From positions 1 through 23,330 of the forward strand of contig JAAWBP010000003.1 in the NCBI GenBank assembly GCA_022792755.1: a stretch of DNA of 23,330 nucleotides, read 5' to 3'. The stretch is from Oscillospiraceae bacterium. GTDB taxonomy: Bacteria; Bacillota; Clostridia; Oscillospirales; Ruminococcaceae. The notes beneath the pieces were generated by a model. The model saw only the letters and a program-made list of their open reading frames with translations, did no database searches and had not been told where the DNA came from. The position numbers and the translations under genes were made by a program. Within the stretch, counting starts at the first letter, position 1. Every line of letters begins with the position of its first letter. Below, in pieces: positions 15,825-23,330 of this stretch.

Positions 15825-16664
15825 TTATATTTCAACCGAGCGTTGCCGCTCTAAAATTGACGTCTCCATCAAAACGCGGATCAACTCCGCTAAAGCGTGA
15901 TGATCGTTGTCGCAGACCACGAGCTGGGCGATCTGTTTGAGCTCCTGCGGGGCGTTCGCCACCGTGACGCCGATTCCCGCATTTTGGATCATTTCATAAT
16001 CATTGAAGTAGTCCCCAATTGCCACCGTCTTTTCAACCGGAATCCCGGTCAGCTCGGCGAGGTGGAGAAGCGCTCCCCCCTTTGAGCTTCCCTGGGGCAG
16101 CATCTCGAAATAATGGGTAAAGGAGCGGACAAAGCAGACGTCGTCGTACCCCTTTGAAAGCATATACGCCTCGAATTCATCCATCTGCGAAGGATCCAAC
16201 GCAAACAACACCTTAAACCATCCGTCCGGCACGTCGTCAAATCCACAGGAAAGGTAGGAAAGGCGCTCGGTATCCAGATGCTTTTTGACGATCGGATTAC
16301 TGCGCACCACATAAATTTGATCGTCAAGCAGGATTTCGATCCCGATCTCCGGGAATTTTTTATAGACGTCCTTTGTATAATCGACCGCCCTACTGCCCAA
16401 AACAGAATGCCAGACGATCTCCCGTTTGCCGTAATCATAGATCGCCCCGCCGTTATACAAGATCACCGGCGTATCGATCTGAAGCAGGTGGATATAGTGT
16501 TCCAGCGAGGGAATCGAGCGCCCGGTGGCGATGGAAAAACGCCCGCCCGCCTCTTGAAAGGCCCGGATCGCCTCAATATTCTCCTCCGAAATCCGTTTAT
16601 CGGTCGTCAGCATGGTGCCATCCATGTCGGTTACAAGCAGCAGACCACTGACAGAATTTTGCAT
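15825..16664 (-). CDS. Cof-type HAD-IIB family phosphatase
   Basis: A 279-residue HAD-superfamily hydrolase of the Cof type. Motif I is D13-M-D15-GTML, motif II includes SIATGRS, and motif IV is GDYFNDYEMIQNAG near the C-terminus, with the C2B cap in the middle (about 85-195). Such enzymes hydrolyse sugar phosphates, PLP or other small phosphates; the substrate cannot be deduced here. The ribosome-binding site is weak (GAGAG close to the ATG). It starts 15 nt after the pseudouridine synthase stop and ends 41 nt before the transketolase genes, so a link to sugar phosphate metabolism is possible but only from context. Confidence 0.92.
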   Translation of the reverse strand: MQNSVSGLLLVTDMDGTMLTTDKRISEENIEAIRAFQEAGGRFSIATGRSIPSLEHYIHLLQIDTPVILYNGGAIYDYGKREIVWHSVLGSRAVDYTKDVYKKFPEIGIEILLDDQIYVVRSNPIVKKHLDTERLSYLSCGFDDVPDGWFKVLFALDPSQMDEFEAYMLSKGYDDVCFVRSFTHYFEMLPQGSSKGGALLHLAELTGIPVEKTVAIGDYFNDYEMIQNAGIGVTVANAPQELKQIAQLVVCDNDHHALAELIRVLMETSILERQRSVEI

Positions 16665-16679
16665 GAGCTCTCTCGCTTT

Positions 16680-17603
16680 CTATCCTTTGAGTTTTTTGAT
16701 AAACCGGACAAAATACTCCGGCAAGGCGCTTTCAAAAGTCATCCGTTCCCCGGTTAAGGGATGGGTAAAACCAATCCTGCCCGCGTGCAGACACTGCCCG
16801 TCCAGCTCCGAGATGATCTTCTTCGGGCCGTAAACCGGATCGCCCGCAACCGGGTGCCCAATATAGGCCATGTGGACACGAATCTGGTGGGTTCGCCCTG
16901 TCTCCAGCTTGACGCGCAGCCGGGTAAATCCCGTAAAGCGCTCTACCACCTCAAAATGTGTCATCGCTTCTCTGGAATGGGAAGGGGTAACCGCCATCTT
17001 TTTGCGGTCGGCCGGATGCCGCCCGATCGGCGCGTTTACCGTTCCCTCATCCTCCTTGAATCCGCCGTAGACAACCGTCTCATAAATGCGGTCAAAGGAG
17101 TGTGCCTGAATCTGTTCTGCAAGGCCGAGATGTGCCTGATCGCTCTTGGCAACCATCAAAAGGCCGCTGGTGTCTTTATCGATCCGGTGGACAATCCCCG
17201 GGCGGAGAACCCCATTGATCCCGGAAAGCCTCCCTTTGCAGTGAAAGAGAAGGGCGTTGACCAAGGTTCCAGAGGGGTTTCCGGGCGCCGGATGAACCAC
17301 CATCCCCTTCGGCTTGTTGACCACTAAAAGGTCGCTGTCTTCATAAACGATATCCAGCGGAATATCCTCCGGCAGAACATCCAGCTCCTTCGGCGCAGGA
17401 ACCTCCAGATGAACCACATCGCCGGCGGACAACTTGAAATTTTTAGAAACAGCCTTTCCGTTGACCTCAGCGTGCCCCTCTTCCACTATTTTTTGCAGGA
17501 AAGAGCGCGAATGCCCGGGAAGCATTTCCTGAAGGAAGCGGTCAAGCCGCGTCCCCTCATGCTCTCCGCCGGCCAAAAAATCAAAGCGTTCATCACCCGG
17601 CAT
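16680..17603 (-). CDS. rluD: RluD-family 23S rRNA pseudouridine synthase
   Basis: A 307-residue RluA/RluD-type pseudouridine synthase (YlyB-like by synteny with Bacillus). Seen: an N-terminal S4 RNA-binding domain (about 18-65, TRLDRFLQE...SRSFLQKIVEEGHAEVNG), the catalytic segment HRIDKDTSGLL with D142, the family block VVNKPKGMVVHPAPG at 94-108, and LETGRTHQIRVHM. It should isomerise uridines in 23S rRNA helix 69 or a similar site; the exact target is not proven. The ATG at 17603 was chosen by domain start; its GGAAGGAG lies about 13 nt away, rather far. The gene overlaps lspA by 11 nt. Confidence 0.94.
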   Translation of the reverse strand: MPGDERFDFLAGGEHEGTRLDRFLQEMLPGHSRSFLQKIVEEGHAEVNGKAVSKNFKLSAGDVVHLEVPAPKELDVLPEDIPLDIVYEDSDLLVVNKPKGMVVHPAPGNPSGTLVNALLFHCKGRLSGINGVLRPGIVHRIDKDTSGLLMVAKSDQAHLGLAEQIQAHSFDRIYETVVYGGFKEDEGTVNAPIGRHPADRKKMAVTPSHSREAMTHFEVVERFTGFTRLRVKLETGRTHQIRVHMAYIGHPVAGDPVYGPKKIISELDGQCLHAGRIGFTHPLTGERMTFESALPEYFVRFIKKLKG

Positions 17604-18102
17604 CGCTTGTTCTTTTCTCCTTCCGGCGGAATAAATCCGACTGGTCAAAAAAGAGCAGATAAACGAGCAGGCTGATCACACCCAAAACCACCAGACAATC
17701 GGCAAAATTGAAGATGGCGAAGTTGACAAACTTAAACTCGATATAGTCAATCACTGAACCGCCCCGGAAAATGCGGTCGATCAGATTGCCAGCCCCGCCC
17801 GCCAAAATCACTGCGACATGCCAGACGATGACGGGATTTTTCAGCTTCCTGAAGACCAGCAGGCAGAGCATCAGCAGCACGGCAAGCCCTGTCAATCCAA
17901 TCAGCATCCAGCGCTGCCCCTCAAAGAAGCTGAAGGCCGCGCCCGTATTTTCCACATAGGTAAAGCTGACAATGCCCGGAATGAACGGAACCGACTCGTA
18001 CAGCTCAAGATTTGACTGAACGATCATCTTCAAAAGCTGGTCGATTCCAATCAAAAGTGCAGAGACAACCAAAGCAATATAAGAAATGGGAATCAACTCC
18101 AA
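17593..18102 (-). CDS. lspA: Lipoprotein signal peptidase (signal peptidase II)
   Basis: An aspartic membrane protease that removes the signal peptide from diacylglyceryl prolipoproteins. Seen: four hydrophobic segments, the motif NTGAAFSFF, and the two active-site aspartates in GNLIDR (D109) and FNFADC (D135). No ATG exists before the second part of helix 1. A TTG at 18102 (169 residues, 5 nt after the ileS stop codon) gives the usual length. A GTG at 18144 would add 14 residues and overlap the ileS end by 37 nt, with a GGAG site about 11 nt upstream. The start is therefore uncertain, but the function is not. It is probably translated by coupling to ileS. Confidence 0.92.
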   Translation of the reverse strand: MELIPISYIALVVSALLIGIDQLLKMIVQSNLELYESVPFIPGIVSFTYVENTGAAFSFFEGQRWMLIGLTGLAVLLMLCLLVFRKLKNPVIVWHVAVILAGGAGNLIDRIFRGGSVIDYIEFKFVNFAIFNFADCLVVLGVISLLVYLLFFDQSDLFRRKEKRTSDAG

Positions 18103-18107
18103 ACGGT

Positions 18108-20894
18108 TTATTTTCCGGTTACGACCCCGGCACAGCGCTCGCACAGAGTCGGATGCTCCGCACAGCTTCCGACTGTTGTACTGTATTCCCAGCAGCGCTC
18201 ACATTTTTCTCCATCTGCTTTTACAACGGTAATCGAAAGGCCGTCGAGCTCGGCCGCTACTTCCCCAGTTCCTTCCGCAAGCTCCACCTGCGAAACAATA
18301 AAGGCATCCTCCAGCTCGTCTTTTACCACGTCGAGGAAAGCGTAAAGCTCACCCGTACAGAAAAGCTTAACCTTTGCTTCAAGAGATTTCCCTATCACCT
18401 TTTCGTTCCGCTTGAGCTCAAGCGCTTTATTGACCTCGTCCCGAATCTGATGGATCCGATCCCATTTGGCGACAAAGCCTTCGTCCGTCGGGAGTTCAAT
18501 CGCTTTCGGCATGTCGTTGAAGAGCACCGATTCTGTGTCATCCGAGGACAGATGCGGCATCGCCTCCCAAATTTCCTCTGATGTAAAGGCGAGGATCGGC
18601 GCAACCAAACGGGTCAGTGCGCTCAGGATCAGATAAATCGCCGACTGGGCGCTGCGGCGCTGCGGGCTGTCTGCCCTCTCACAGTACAGCCGGTCCTTGA
18701 TGATATCGAGGTAGAAGTTTGACATATCCAGCACACAGAAATTGTGGATCGCATGATAAACCACATGGAAGTCAAAGCTGTTATAACCTGCCTCCACCTT
18801 TGAGATCAGCTCATTGAGGGTATGGAGCGCCCAAAGGTCGAGCTCCGGCATCTTTTCAGCCGGCACCAGATCGGCATTCGGGTCAAAATCAGCGAGATTG
18901 CTCAAAATATAACGGGCTGTGTTGCGAATTTTACGATACCCCTCCGAAAGCTGCTTCATGATATCGGGAGAGATGCGGATATCCGCATGGTAGTCGGACG
19001 AAGCGACCCAGAGGCGAAGGATATCGGCCCCGTACTGCTTTACGATTTCAGCCGGTTCCACACCGTTGCCCAGCGACTTGGACATCTTTCTGCCTTCCCC
19101 ATCCACTACCCAGCCATGGGTACAGACATTTTTATAAGGCGCGACGCCTTTGAACGCGACACTGGTGAGAAGCGACGACTGGAACCAGCCGCGGTATTGG
19201 TCGGCCCCTTCCAGATACAGATCGGCCGGGAAAGAAAGCTCTTCCCGTTCGTCGATAACCGCCGCGTGGGAGACACCGCTGTCAAACCAAACGTCCATAA
19301 TGTCGGTTTCTTTGGTAAATTCATGACAGCCGCAGCCGCACACGACATCCTTTGGCAGGAATTCGGACGGTTCCTTTATATACCACGCGTCGGAGCCCTC
19401 TGCCCGGAACAGATCCGAAATTGCACGGATGGTCTGGTCGTTTACCAACGGTTTTCCGCAGTCTTTACAGTAAAGGATCGGGATCGGGACGCCCCAGGTG
19501 CGCTGACGGGAGATGCACCAGTCGCTCCGGTCACGAACCATCCCTTTGATCCGGTCCTCGCCCCATTCGGGGATCCAGTTGACCGTTTCGATCGCTTTGA
19601 CCGCATCTTCTTTAAACTCATCGACTGAACAGAACCACTGCTCTGTCGCACGGAAAAGGATCGGCTTTTTGCAGCGCCAGCAATGGGGGTACTGGTGGAC
19701 AATTTTCACAAGAGCAAACAGATGACCGGTTTCCTCCAGCTTTTTTGCAATCGCCTTATTGGCGTCATCGGTCAAAAGGCCCGAAAACTCCCCGGCAAGC
19801 TCAGTCAGCCGCCCTTCGGAATCCACAGGGACAATCACCGGGATGTCTTTGTAATTCTGGCAAACCTCAAAGTCCTCGACGCCGTGCCCCGGCGCCGTGT
19901 GGACGCAGCCGGTGCCGCTTTCGAGCGTGACATGGTCGCCGACAATGACCAGTGGCTCACGATCCAGAAACGGATGTGCAGTTTTCATATACTCCAGCTC
20001 GCTTCCGAGGAAGGAACCGATTGTCTCGTATTCCGTGACCTTCGCATCTTTCATGGCCGAATCGACGAGGTCTTTGGCCATAACCAGATACTCATCCCCG
20101 GTTTTGACAAGGGTATATTCATAATTGGGCCCAAGGCAGATCGCCACATTCCCCGGGAGCGTCCAGGTTGTCGTCGTCCAGATGACAAACGAAACCTTCT
20201 GAGGATCGATCCCCATTTTTGAAAAAACACCTTTGTCGTCGGCGACATTGAATTTCACATAGATCGAATAACACGGATCGTCTTCATATTCGATTTCAGC
20301 CTCAGCCAACGCCGTACCGCACTCGGTACACCAATAAACCGGCTTCAAGCCCTTGTAGATATAGCCCTTCTTTGCCATCTCGCCGAAAACTTCGATCTGT
20401 TTGGCTTCAAAGGAAGGCTTCAGCGTTTTATAAGGGTCTTCAAAATCGCCGATTACCCCCAGACGCTTGAACTGTCCCGTCATTGTATCGATAAAGGACT
20501 CAGCAAACTCCCGGCAGAGCTTTCTGAGCTCCACCGGCGAGATCGTCGCAGGATTAACCCCGTCCTTTTTCAGCGCTTTGAGTTCAATCGGAAGTCCGTG
20601 GGTATCCCAGCCCGGAATATAGGGAGCCTGAAAACCGGACATGTTTTTATGGCGGATGATGATGTCTTTCAGCACCTTGTTCAGCGCGGTTCCCATATGG
20701 ATATTCCCGTTCGCGTAAGGCGGGCCGTCATGAAGGGTGTAATTCGGCTTCCCTTCATTTTTCTTCATCAGTTTTTTATAAACTCCGCGCTGCTCGAAAT
20801 CTTTGAGCATCTCCGGTTCCCGCTGCGGCAGTCCTGCACGCATCGGGAAATCCGTTTTGGTCAAATTCAAGGTTTTGTTGTAATCCTGGGCCAT
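18108..20894 (-). CDS. ileS: Isoleucyl-tRNA synthetase
   Basis: A 928-residue class I synthetase charging tRNA-Ile. Seen: the HIGH-type motif H66-MGT in PPYANGNIHMGTALNK, the editing (CP1) domain with TWTLPGNVA and TAPGHGVEDF, KMSKS at 603-607, the anticodon-binding domain and a C-terminal zinc cluster C-x2-C...C-x2-C (CERCWEYS, LCERC). Length and motif spacing match bacterial-type IleS. The ATG at 20894 follows GGAGAG with about 8 nt spacing. It lies 92 nt after divIVA with no terminator. No T-box leader (the conserved antiterminator sequence) was found in that gap, so tRNA-sensing control, if any, must act at the operon start. Confidence 0.98.
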   Translation of the reverse strand: MAQDYNKTLNLTKTDFPMRAGLPQREPEMLKDFEQRGVYKKLMKKNEGKPNYTLHDGPPYANGNIHMGTALNKVLKDIIIRHKNMSGFQAPYIPGWDTHGLPIELKALKKDGVNPATISPVELRKLCREFAESFIDTMTGQFKRLGVIGDFEDPYKTLKPSFEAKQIEVFGEMAKKGYIYKGLKPVYWCTECGTALAEAEIEYEDDPCYSIYVKFNVADDKGVFSKMGIDPQKVSFVIWTTTTWTLPGNVAICLGPNYEYTLVKTGDEYLVMAKDLVDSAMKDAKVTEYETIGSFLGSELEYMKTAHPFLDREPLVIVGDHVTLESGTGCVHTAPGHGVEDFEVCQNYKDIPVIVPVDSEGRLTELAGEFSGLLTDDANKAIAKKLEETGHLFALVKIVHQYPHCWRCKKPILFRATEQWFCSVDEFKEDAVKAIETVNWIPEWGEDRIKGMVRDRSDWCISRQRTWGVPIPILYCKDCGKPLVNDQTIRAISDLFRAEGSDAWYIKEPSEFLPKDVVCGCGCHEFTKETDIMDVWFDSGVSHAAVIDEREELSFPADLYLEGADQYRGWFQSSLLTSVAFKGVAPYKNVCTHGWVVDGEGRKMSKSLGNGVEPAEIVKQYGADILRLWVASSDYHADIRISPDIMKQLSEGYRKIRNTARYILSNLADFDPNADLVPAEKMPELDLWALHTLNELISKVEAGYNSFDFHVVYHAIHNFCVLDMSNFYLDIIKDRLYCERADSPQRRSAQSAIYLILSALTRLVAPILAFTSEEIWEAMPHLSSDDTESVLFNDMPKAIELPTDEGFVAKWDRIHQIRDEVNKALELKRNEKVIGKSLEAKVKLFCTGELYAFLDVVKDELEDAFIVSQVELAEGTGEVAAELDGLSITVVKADGEKCERCWEYSTTVGSCAEHPTLCERCAGVVTGK

Positions 20895-20986
20895 TTGTTT
20901 CTCTCCTTGCTCCTTCTGATATCAACCACAGATGACAGGGGGTTGCCCCTCGACCAATCTGATTTTTAAACACATCCGTATCAAAT

Positions 20987-21748
20987 CTACTTTTTTGCAT
21001 TGCGCCCAAACCGCAGCTCGCCAAATTTGGACTCCAGACTGCTTTTCTGGCTTTCACTGCCTCCCAAGGGCCCACCGAATCTCTCGGAAAAAGAGGTCTG
21101 GATCGAAACAGATTCCTCGCTCGATTCTTGAACAGCCTCTGCCGGCACTTCTGCAGCCCGGCTTTCAGACGACGGTTCGGCTGCCGGCGTTTCCGAAACC
21201 GCCGGTTCCTCCTCAGGCGTGCTATTGGTGAGCTTGGAAGAAATACTCTCCACTGCCTCGGAATCCTTTTCCTTGATTTCGGGAATCGAGGTGATGGTGT
21301 CGAGATGCGACTTATAAAGGGCCAACAGCTTCGATTTGAAATTCGACACCTCCCGCTGGGTCAGCAGAAGGGTGTGCTGCTCCCTTTCAATGTCTTTTTT
21401 CATGGAAGCCAGCGTCTTTTTCGAATTTTCTGTCGCTTCGCGGAGAAGGGCGTCCCCTTTTTCCTGCGCTTCGTTTACGATTTGCTCAGCTTTCTCCCGT
21501 GCCTCTTTCAGCATATTGTTTCCAAGACGCTGGGCACCGATCAGCGCCTCTCTCATGCTGTTTTCATCCTGGCGGTACTCTTCCACCTTTGCCGCCAGAA
21601 TTTCCAGTTTATTTTGAAGCTCCGCGTTCTGAGCGGTGAGATCACCAAGCGTCTTGGCAACCTGATCCAGATATGCGTCTACTTCATCCACTTTATAGCC
21701 AAACGCAGACTTGTCGAATTTCTGCTCGGAAACATCTTTTGCATTCAT
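20987..21748 (-). CDS. divIVA: DivIVA-domain cell division/polarity protein
   Basis: A 253-residue cytosolic scaffold. The N-terminal DivIVA lipid-binding domain is seen (FDKSAFGYKVDEVDAYLDQV at about 11-30), followed by a long coiled coil (about 35-165), a Ser/Glu/Pro-rich variable tail and a short terminal block, KFGELRFGRNAKK. DivIVA binds curved membranes at poles and septa and places division or sporulation partners. The tail block may be a partner-binding motif; that is inference. The start follows GGGGGA with 6-7 nt spacing. It lies 11 nt after ylmH, as in Bacillus. Confidence 0.94.
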   Translation of the reverse strand: MNAKDVSEQKFDKSAFGYKVDEVDAYLDQVAKTLGDLTAQNAELQNKLEILAAKVEEYRQDENSMREALIGAQRLGNNMLKEAREKAEQIVNEAQEKGDALLREATENSKKTLASMKKDIEREQHTLLLTQREVSNFKSKLLALYKSHLDTITSIPEIKEKDSEAVESISSKLTNSTPEEEPAVSETPAAEPSSESRAAEVPAEAVQESSEESVSIQTSFSERFGGPLGGSESQKSSLESKFGELRFGRNAKK

Positions 21749-21759
21749 GGAAAATCCCC

Positions 21760-22515
21760 CTATAGATACTGCTTGACCGCGATAAACAGCCGTCCCTTTT
21801 TCGTCTGCCGAATTTCGTCTGCCAAAATAAACTTCCCACAGCCCCTAACCGAAAAAACATCTTCCGGTTTCACAGTGGAACTGGCCGATTCAACCACGCT
21901 GTAGTTGAGCATTACCAAACCTGCACGGATCCGCTCTACCGCCTTTTCCCGGCTGACACCTGCCGCCAGGGATACGACCGCGTCGAGCCGAAGAGACGCA
22001 ACGGTTCCTGTTATTTCCTTAAAAGAGGGAGTAAAAGCAATCTCTTTCAGGTTATACGGTTTTGCCGTCACCCCTACCCGGCCGATTTTTTTCAAATTAT
22101 CAGTAAAATAGTCAAACTGTTTTTCATAAAGACAAACAACAGTTTGACCTTCGCCTACCAAAATATCGCCAATCACTTCCCTTTTCACCCCAAGGGCCAT
22201 AAAGGAACCTAAAAAATCGCGATGCGACAATCCTTCTTCCTTCCGGTAAGACAATCCCAGCCCAACAATCGGGTACGAGGACAGCTCCGGTTCCATATAA
22301 GACGGAAAGACGCCCAACATCCGCCGCTGCGCGCCTTCATATCCGCCAAAAAACAAATAGTTGGAACAACGGTGCTTTCGAAGCTGCTGCTCAGCGAGAT
22401 AAACTTGGCGCTCATCCAAAAACATTGTATATTTTGGATACATTTTCTGTTCCGCCTGTCCGGCGATATCCAAAATTCTAGCTGTAAAAAGCTCGTCTTC
22501 CTTCGAAAGAACCAT
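21760..22515 (-). CDS. ylmH: YlmH-type S4-domain RNA-binding protein
   Basis: A 251-residue protein with the YlmH N-terminal domain (about 1-165, including FLDERQVYLAEQQL and SHRDFLGSFMALGVKREVIGDI) and a C-terminal S4 RNA-binding domain (about 180-245, RLDAVVSLAAGVSREKA...IRAGLVMLN). In Bacillus, YlmH binds ribosomal large subunits and has been tied to ribosome-associated quality control. The start ATG overlaps the sepF stop by one base (TAATG), implying coupled translation. Length and order are as expected, except that ylmG is missing between sepF and this gene. Confidence 0.94.
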   Translation of the reverse strand: MVLSKEDELFTARILDIAGQAEQKMYPKYTMFLDERQVYLAEQQLRKHRCSNYLFFGGYEGAQRRMLGVFPSYMEPELSSYPIVGLGLSYRKEEGLSHRDFLGSFMALGVKREVIGDILVGEGQTVVCLYEKQFDYFTDNLKKIGRVGVTAKPYNLKEIAFTPSFKEITGTVASLRLDAVVSLAAGVSREKAVERIRAGLVMLNYSVVESASSTVKPEDVFSVRGCGKFILADEIRQTKKGRLFIAVKQYL

Positions 22516-22982
22516 TAAAAATACAACCCGTTGCTTTCAAGCTCTCCCAACAGATCGCCCATGATGTCCACATTATACGGCGTGATGATAAAGGTGCTGT
22601 TGGCAACCCGCTTGATCTGGCCGTTATTCGCATAAGCAACACCGCTCAAAAAGTCAACCAAACGCCTCGCGGTATCTTTATTGGTGGATTCCAGGTTCAG
22701 CACGACGGTGCGTTTCTCATTCAAATGATCTGCCACCGAACTCGCGTCTTCAAAATGCTCCGGCTTTACCAGAACCACCTGAAGCTGTGTCGTCGCATGG
22801 ATGTTGACTACACGGTTGCTCTTATTTGCAGAACTCCTCGCACTGTCGCTCGGATGATTATAATCAAATGCCTCAGAAGAACGGGAATGCTCCTTGCTGA
22901 TAATTTCCTCCTGCTGCTCTTCCTCTTCATAATCGTCGTCGTCCATTACAAAAATCCCTCTGAATCTTTCAGCTAAACTCAT
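22515..22982 (-). CDS. sepF: SepF cell division protein
   Basis: A 155-residue FtsZ-membrane anchor. Seen: the N-terminal amphipathic start MSLAERFRGIF that would bind the membrane, an acidic/serine-rich linker (about 14-58), and the C-terminal SepF domain (about 65-150) with VVLVKPEHFEDASSVADHL, VVLNLEST and VDFLSGVAYANNG. SepF arcs bind FtsZ and help form a regular septum. The start at 22982 follows AAGGAGG with about 7 nt spacing, the strongest site in this train. It lies 20 nt after the ylmE stop. Confidence 0.97.
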   Translation of the reverse strand: MSLAERFRGIFVMDDDDYEEEEQQEEIISKEHSRSSEAFDYNHPSDSARSSANKSNRVVNIHATTQLQVVLVKPEHFEDASSVADHLNEKRTVVLNLESTNKDTARRLVDFLSGVAYANNGQIKRVANSTFIITPYNVDIMGDLLGELESNGLYF

Positions 22983-23002
22983 CTTTTTTCCTCCTTGCGG
23001 AT

Positions 23003-23330
23003 TCAGCGCCTTTCACCGAAAAGCCCTCGTCCGATTCGAATTATATTACTTCCAAACTGAATCGCCTCCGGATAGTCGGACGACATCCCCATTGACAAAA
23101 CACTCATGTTCCTATTATCTAACTTTTTACCCTGTATGTCAATAAGCAACTTTTGCGCCTGCTCAAAATAACGCGCCCCCGACCCTGCCGGCGGGATTGT
23201 CATCAGCCCTCTGAGCTTCAAATGCTCAAACCCCGCGATTTCATCAATCAATTCATCAAGCTGCTCGGGAAGGGCACCGCCTTTGGAACCCTCTTTGGCA
23301 AGGTTGACCTCGACCAGAACCTCCATTGTC
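23003..23330 (-). CDS. ylmE: YggS/YlmE family PLP homeostasis protein (5' end outside window)
   Basis: The C-terminal 108 or so residues of a PLP-binding TIM-barrel protein; the N-terminus, including the PLP lysine, lies past the window edge. Seen: VEVNLAKEGSKGG, LRGLMTIPP, and the family C-terminus MSVLSMGMSSDYPEAIQFGS...IRIGRGLFGERR. YggS/PLPBP proteins carry PLP and affect vitamin B6 and amino-acid homeostasis without known catalysis. It lies just upstream of sepF, as in Bacillus (ylmE-sepF). Confidence 0.95.
   Translation of the reverse strand, partial: TMEVLVEVNLAKEGSKGGALPEQLDELIDEIAGFEHLKLRGLMTIPPAGSGARYFEQAQKLLIDIQGKKLDNRNMSVLSMGMSSDYPEAIQFGSNIIRIGRGLFGERR

Noticed and set aside
20937..20950. 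Short GC hairpin (AGGGG/CCCCT) between divIVA and ileS
   Set aside because: Only 5 bp, no U-tract and no T-box elements; likely chance.

Overview
The window looks like chromosome of an anaerobic, spore-forming Clostridia-type Firmicute, probably an Oscillospiraceae/Ruminococcaceae-like gut bacterium. The evidence is gene content and order: a ylmE-sepF-ylmH-divIVA-ileS-lspA-rluD run, a spoIVFA/spoIVFB-like pair beside the TIGR03960/DUF2344 radical-SAM pair, a split transketolase, a DUF3737 protein, and purine-rich Shine-Dalgarno sites with some TTG/GTG starts. The species is inferred; there is no rRNA. The window is mostly housekeeping, without tRNA, CRISPR, IS element, phage gene or recognisable defence system.

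Layout. (1) Positions 1-1898, minus: lon, lacking its 3' end, divergent from (2) 2087-5930, plus: yerC (TrpR-like) - SAM methyltransferase - hslO (Hsp33) - CBS/CorC membrane protein - an unrecognised coiled-coil protein. yerC and the methyltransferase overlap by 4 nt and hslO follows at once, so this is probably one operon joining regulation, redox chaperoning and membrane/ion functions. It ends at a strong hairpin shared with (3) glyA (6011-7261, minus), which has its own sigma-A promoter. (4) 7376-11462, minus: M23 protein (SpoIVFA-like) - M50 protease (SpoIVFB-like) - radical SAM TIGR03960 - DUF2344 protein, with overlapping or closely spaced genes. (5) 11835-13760, plus: DUF3737 beta-helix protein and a YajO-like aldo/keto reductase behind a near-consensus promoter, ending in a second shared hairpin. 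(6) 13904-23330, minus: a long gene train read from the right edge: ylmE (partial), sepF, ylmH, divIVA, ileS, lspA, rluD-family, HAD phosphatase, transketolase N-half, transketolase C-half.

How they fit together. Region 6 is the cell-division/translation segment found downstream of the dcw cluster in Firmicutes: Z-ring anchoring (SepF), polar/septal organisation (DivIVA), an S4 ribosome-associated protein (YlmH), Ile-tRNA charging, lipoprotein processing (LspA) and rRNA pseudouridylation. Central carbon genes (split transketolase) follow. Region 4 pairs sporulation-type intramembrane proteolysis with the two radical-SAM proteins that commonly accompany it in Clostridia.

The least-explained items are the coiled-coil protein at 5388-5930, the SpoIVFA-like protein with an apparently intact LytM metal site, the inverted repeat over the lon promoter, and the DUF3737/aldo-keto reductase unit. 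I did not find a convincing undescribed multi-gene system.
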